Shown here piece after piece: positions 61,301 through 64,000 of a stretch of DNA of 64,000 nt. Position 1 is the first letter of the stretch; the number at the start of each line of letters is the position of its first letter. This DNA is from Hellea sp965224755 (GTDB taxonomy: Bacteria > Pseudomonadota > Alphaproteobacteria > Caulobacterales > Maricaulaceae), in the NCBI GenBank assembly GCA_965224755.1, contig OZ245061.1:2232001-2296000 (forward strand), read 5' to 3'. The translations under genes and the position numbers were made by a program. Below the pieces are notes generated by a model. The model made no database searches. It was not told the DNA's origin and saw only the letters and a program-made list of their open reading frames with translations.

Positions 61301-61381
61301 TTAGGGCAAGGCAGTTTTGGATTGCCGCGAAGCTTTATCGATCCGCGCCGCCTACGGCTCACGGCCAAGGCAAGTTTTTAG
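58346..61381 (+). CDS. TonB-dependent receptor with carboxypeptidase-regulatory-like domain
   Basis: A 1011-residue outer-membrane receptor. It has a signal peptide (cleavage after PAAAQ near residue 38), a CarboxypepD_reg-like domain (about 42-115: GRITANDGSALSGVTVEAT, GRYQLPLLPPGQYVL), and the TonB box region DEIVVTGQR. A plug follows (VYQFDGVDVSLP, VSIIRGGATGIGFNRSGG), then a 22-strand-type barrel ending in LTAKASF. The N-terminal domain and size recall Oar/SusC-like receptors for oligosaccharides or peptides; no SusD partner is present. AAAGGGGAA precedes ATG 58346; an in-frame start 60 bases upstream is unlikely. The likely cargo is peptidoglycan fragments, judged from the divergent operon. 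Confidence 0.92.
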   Translation: MTKISHKSRKFHLNYNKILTGAILAASLAFISTPAAAQQSGTVNGRITANDGSALSGVTVEATSPVLPGIRTATSSANGRYQLPLLPPGQYVLTFRNSDGRVIERSTAVLLQQRIKVDVAFEGSDEIVVTGQRMYVDTGHAALKNTLGADIIEGIPVGQEYRDIQKLIPGVQYTEDTVRGPSAGGNGQDNVYQFDGVDVSLPLFGTLSAGPSTHDIAQVSIIRGGATGIGFNRSGGFTINTISKRGTNEYHGEISYKAETPSLTAARKQAATVVDFEENKRWITANLGGPIIKDKLFGYASYYRPTVTQDTRSNVRGAQPPKTTERNEYFGKLTFAPTENILLDASYRTSDSSSRGFGIESFDASSLSTGSEDSQDIIIAEGSWVINDKSSLNFKFTDFKSGFTSRPDTLFNVPVSLGGSLNIGALDTVGEFHVPTPITGDAAFNTFIQPFINQYGFSENGVQTGGGRVGGDSFINGQDFSRQVFEVGYDRRFEHGETTHDVHIGYQYMAIEEDLTRITNGFGNINVIGGRASTRTGDLLPDGSAIGAAVPIFFQANVFRTGLVDASGNPTGPRTINSRSELQSLEFNDTVERGDWTYNFGVLVSNDTLFGQGLRVNANSISGFELAPGERYKMYEVDWKDMIQPRFGVNWDYSDSASVYANFARYTPAASSLARAASWDRNLARETRLYYDANGDFIASRPRGSSSGKYFDDGLKPRQIKEYIIGWNKDVSDELDVRVHARHRAGTNFWEDTNNNARTRFNAPPEIAALGDYIPNLNDIRFGGPNPIFGSSYVIAQLDTAHTEYYEVSLEADYNRDNFFLTGSYTWSRYTGNFDQDNATTANDANVFIGSSLLADGAGRQLWDNKEGILRGDRTHQFKVYGYYNLPWNAKVGGFANYQSGQPWEVWDVGVYRSLTGSGSDTIRFGEAAGSRRADSQFRVDLNYTQNFEVMNGYNIQLSADLFNVFNSQTGYNIDSKARGRTIQELGQGSFGLPRSFIDPRRLRLTAKASF

Positions 61382-61408
61382 GTAAAGTCTAAACAATTTA
61401 AGATAATT

Positions 61409-61437
61409 AAAACCGTCCCTTTTGGGGCGGTTTTTTT
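61409..61437 (+). terminator. Rho-independent terminator after the TonB receptor
   Basis: AAACCG(T)CCC pairs with GGG(G)CGGTTT around TTTT, followed by a T-run. It lies 28 bases after the receptor stop and before the convergent sulfotransferase gene. Confidence 0.9.
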
Positions 61438-61448
61438 ATGGCTAGCAG

Positions 61449-63023
61449 TTAATCTACCAGCACGCCCAAAGCCGTTTTTAGCCCGTCAAGCTTATCGCCA
61501 TATTTTTTCCAGCGCCCGATGGATTCGGAATGTAGCGGTTGGCGCACTTGCACGGCGCTGGCGGTGTCTACCGGGGCGGTGTTTTCATGAAAGCGCAGAC
61601 AGGCCGCGTCCCATTCCAACCCGCAAAATGACAGCAATTTGCGGGTTTGGTTTTCTTGGTCAGATATTATGTCTTCATAGGCCACTTCCATGAACCGGCT
61701 AGAAGGTAAAGTGCTTCGCCAATGCGCCATTAAGCCATCAAACCCGCGGTAGAAAGCGGCCGTGTCTTCAATGTCGAGGTTATAGCCGTGATTATGATTG
61801 TGGAAGGCGAAAAGCTGCCGGTAATTGGACAAGCAACTATCCATAGCCCCGCGCCGAAGCGCGATGATTTTGGCATTGGGCAGGGCGCGGTGTATCAAAC
61901 CCGCATAGAAAAAGTTAAATGGTAACTTATCAATCAGCTGCGCCGCCCCCTGCGCTAGGCCCTTGGTTTTAGCGATGTAAGTCTCGCCCACATGTGACAG
62001 ATCAATCTTGCCAGCCGCCAGAAAATCCTCAGCCTGAAATTCCATATTTAAAGGCATTCCCGTTGCGCGTTTTATCAGCTCTGGGAAAACATTCAGTTCG
62101 CCCGCAGACCGCACTTGGGGATGTGATGATAAAATTCGGTCAATAAGTGTGGTTCCGGTGCGCGGCAAGCCGACCACGAATATGGGGGCGGCATTCGAAG
62201 CTGGGCCAAGAGCCGAGCGGTTTGGTCTCATATCTATGTTTACGCATGTTTTCGCGGCTTCAAAAACCTTCGCCACCTCTTGGCGGCTATATCGAATATG
62301 CTCTCTTTTGAGCGTCTTCGCCTTTTTAAGCCAATCAAAGCTCTCCTCATATCGCCCCAAATCTTCAAGCGTTTTGGCGGCGGCATGCCCCAGCAGTAAT
62401 TGCGCATCCGCATCGCCTACCGCGCCTTCAAAAAGCGATGTCAGTTTTTCAAGCTTATTATTGTCTGGGCTTTGTTTTTCGAGGGCTATCAATGAAAACC
62501 AAGCGAGGTAGAATTTTGGATCAATCGACAAGGTCTTTTTATAGGCCGTTTTCGCCGTCTTAAAATCACCGATAAACTCAGCCGAGGCGCCGAGGTTAAA
62601 TTGGAATTTAGCCCATCGGGGATTGCGTTTTGTCGCTTGCTCAAAAAAGGGAATGGCTAATTCATGATACCCCGCACGGCTATAAACCACGCCAATCATA
62701 TCGGCCAATAAAGCCTCATTCGTTCCTATAGCGGCCGCCTTATCCGCATGTATTTTGGCTTGTTCATTATGGCCGAATCCACCCAGCGCTTTGGCATAAT
62801 AGGTTTGGTAATGCACATTTTTTGGCCCATGTTCCGAAGCTTTTGCGAAAAACTCCAAGGCTTTGTCATGGCTGCCGGTATCCGAGGCCAATACGCCCAA
62901 GAGAAAAAAGGCAAGCGGGTTTTTTTCATCCCGCCTCAAGGCCTCGATGGATTGCGCGTAAACGGCCTCATAGTTCTTTGACCTAAGAAGGGCCATGCCC
63001 GATGTGAATGTTAACGGGGTCAT
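61449..63023 (-). CDS. TPR-repeat sulfotransferase
   Basis: A 524-residue cytosolic protein. An N-terminal TPR array (about residues 10-240, at least five repeats with the A..F..AL pattern) is followed by a sulfotransferase domain. Its PAPS-binding loop is VGLPRTGTT (residues 284-292) and a second PAPS segment follows later. The family transfers sulfate from PAPS to sugars, peptides or lipids; many bacterial TPR-sulfotransferases have unknown targets. It begins eight bases after the kinase gene, so the two are probably co-transcribed. Confidence 0.88.
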   Translation of the reverse strand: MTPLTFTSGMALLRSKNYEAVYAQSIEALRRDEKNPLAFFLLGVLASDTGSHDKALEFFAKASEHGPKNVHYQTYYAKALGGFGHNEQAKIHADKAAAIGTNEALLADMIGVVYSRAGYHELAIPFFEQATKRNPRWAKFQFNLGASAEFIGDFKTAKTAYKKTLSIDPKFYLAWFSLIALEKQSPDNNKLEKLTSLFEGAVGDADAQLLLGHAAAKTLEDLGRYEESFDWLKKAKTLKREHIRYSRQEVAKVFEAAKTCVNIDMRPNRSALGPASNAAPIFVVGLPRTGTTLIDRILSSHPQVRSAGELNVFPELIKRATGMPLNMEFQAEDFLAAGKIDLSHVGETYIAKTKGLAQGAAQLIDKLPFNFFYAGLIHRALPNAKIIALRRGAMDSCLSNYRQLFAFHNHNHGYNLDIEDTAAFYRGFDGLMAHWRSTLPSSRFMEVAYEDIISDQENQTRKLLSFCGLEWDAACLRFHENTAPVDTASAVQVRQPLHSESIGRWKKYGDKLDGLKTALGVLVD

Positions 63024-63031
63024 CTGTAAGG

Positions 63032-63895
63032 TTAGCCGGGCTTAGCTTGGCGGGCGAGCAGAAGCGCACCATCAAGCGCGTCGCCTTCGGGCTTAACAAT
63101 TTCCGCGCGGATATCCGGGGCAAGCCAAGGTTCAATACTGGCCGCTAAACCGCCCAATAAAGCGCAGCGCGGCACGCCGGCATTAAAAAGGCTACGCACC
63201 ATGGAATCTATATGATTGGCCGAATGCCGCGTAATCAAGCGCCCATGCCTGTCGCCGCTCTCGGCGGCTTCCAAGACTATAGGCGCTAATGCGGCATAGT
63301 CGGCGGCTGTGGCCTTATCCATCCAGCGGACAATTTCATGGGTTTGATTATTATATTTTTTAAATAAATGCTGTGTCAGCTCGGAATGACTTATGCGTCC
63401 ATCCGATGTCCGCAATGTGATGCGGATCGCTTGCAAGCCGATATAAGCGCCGCTCCCTTCATCAGAGACAGGGAATCCATATCCGCCGGCGCGGACATCC
63501 TTGCCCTTTACGCGGCCAATGGCGATACTGCCGGTGCCGACAATAACAATGCCTCCATCCTGTCCTGAATGCGCGCCCATATTAGCAATAAAAGCATCAT
63601 TGTGAATACAGGTCGAGCGGAACGGAAACGCTTGGGCTTGCAAGTCTTCCTTTGCCCCTTCGCGGCTAATACCGGCAACACCCATACCCGCGTGAACACT
63701 AGCAACATCCTTAGCGCTAAGTTTCGCTTCTGCGGTCGCTTGCTGGTACGCCTCTTGAATAGCGGCAAAGACATTTAAAATTCCAATGCTCGCATTTGCT
63801 GGCCCCGATAAGCCCTGACCAATAATGTGCCCAGCCGCATTGGTTAATCGTGCGCGACAACTCGTACCGCCGGCATCAATGCCTAAATAGTACAT
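63032..63895 (-). CDS. BadF/BadG-type amino-sugar kinase (GlcNAc/glucosamine kinase-like)
   Basis: A 287-residue ASKHA-fold kinase. The phosphate-1 motif is GIDAGGTSCRARL, GMGVAGISREG follows, IHNDAFIA contains a catalytic-type Asp, and IVIVGTGSIAIG is phosphate-2. The adenosine motif is ALLGGLAASIEPWL. Members phosphorylate glucosamine, GlcNAc or, in some bacteria, MurNAc. With the peptidoglycan locus next door, a role in saving cell-wall sugars is reasonable but inferred. The 105 bases after its start to the end of the window hold no recognisable gene. Confidence 0.85.
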   Translation of the reverse strand: MYYLGIDAGGTSCRARLTNAAGHIIGQGLSGPANASIGILNVFAAIQEAYQQATAEAKLSAKDVASVHAGMGVAGISREGAKEDLQAQAFPFRSTCIHNDAFIANMGAHSGQDGGIVIVGTGSIAIGRVKGKDVRAGGYGFPVSDEGSGAYIGLQAIRITLRTSDGRISHSELTQHLFKKYNNQTHEIVRWMDKATAADYAALAPIVLEAAESGDRHGRLITRHSANHIDSMVRSLFNAGVPRCALLGGLAASIEPWLAPDIRAEIVKPEGDALDGALLLARQAKPG

Positions 63896-64000
63896 AAAAC
63901 AGCCTTTAAAAAGAATACTATAACGCTGTCCTATTGGGTTTCAAGCCGCTAAGATATACGAAGATGAAACACGACAAAAAACAACAGAGTTTTATGTATC

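Overview
The window is a stretch of alphaproteobacterial chromosome. Two long conserved housekeeping blocks point to this class: pepA-lptF-lptG-surA-pdxA-rsmA, and gmk-yicC-mltG-fabF-acpP-fabG-fabD next to rpsF-rpsR-rplI. Two alphaproteobacterial families of unknown function (TIGR02300 and TIGR02301) and the TonB-receptor/scavenging gene style agree. A marine Hyphomonadales/Maricaulales-type bacterium is my best guess, but no rRNA is present to prove it. I recognise no transposase, integrase, phage block or CRISPR array.

Layout. 1-9 kb: the 3' end of a FAD-linked oxidase, two palindromic intergenic repeats, yaaA, a YihY-family membrane protein, a polyproline lipoprotein, an SRAP protein, a Nudix hydrolase, small exported proteins, pyrC and an EF-hand protein. 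9-19 kb: a patatin/beta-barrel fusion, mgtE, a prepilin peptidase facing a short type II secretion operon (gspC-gspD-gspN-lipoprotein), and an exported amidase. 19-28 kb: folD, holC-pepA, lptF-lptG, surA-pdxA-rsmA (lptD is missing from its usual place), then a foreign-looking membrane-anchored PD-(D/E)XK protein. 28-38 kb: gmk, yicC, mltG and the fatty-acid genes on the minus strand, a 673-residue coiled-coil protein, and the S6/S18/L9 operon. 38-43 kb: a frameshifted membrane gene, a ParB-like protein, an FAH-family protein, cmk-aroA, a TIGR02300 gene and tRNA-Ala(GGC).

43-61 kb is the accessory and most interesting part. A Na+/solute symporter and an exported serine hydrolase (plus strand) face a six-gene minus-strand operon: muramoyl-alanine amidase, M19 dipeptidase, LysA-type decarboxylase, DUF819 membrane protein, NlpC/P60 endopeptidase with SH3 domains, and D-aminoacylase. 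A large TonB-dependent receptor diverges from this operon. Together they look like a peptidoglycan-peptide capture and degradation locus in which fragments are taken up and cut stepwise in the periplasm, with meso-DAP perhaps turned into lysine. This is an inference from gene families.

Between the two halves sits a cassette (SGNH protein, MBOAT acyltransferase, TauD-like dioxygenase). Two diagnostic repeats flank it: a degenerate second tRNA-Ala with its upstream sequence on the left, and a remnant of the serine-hydrolase 3' end on the right. The junction bases show that a tRNA-symporter-hydrolase segment of about 3.6 kb was tandemly duplicated through a 6-bp microhomology. The inside of the second copy was then replaced by the cassette.

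The window ends with a TPR-sulfotransferase and a BadF/BadG-type amino-sugar kinase.
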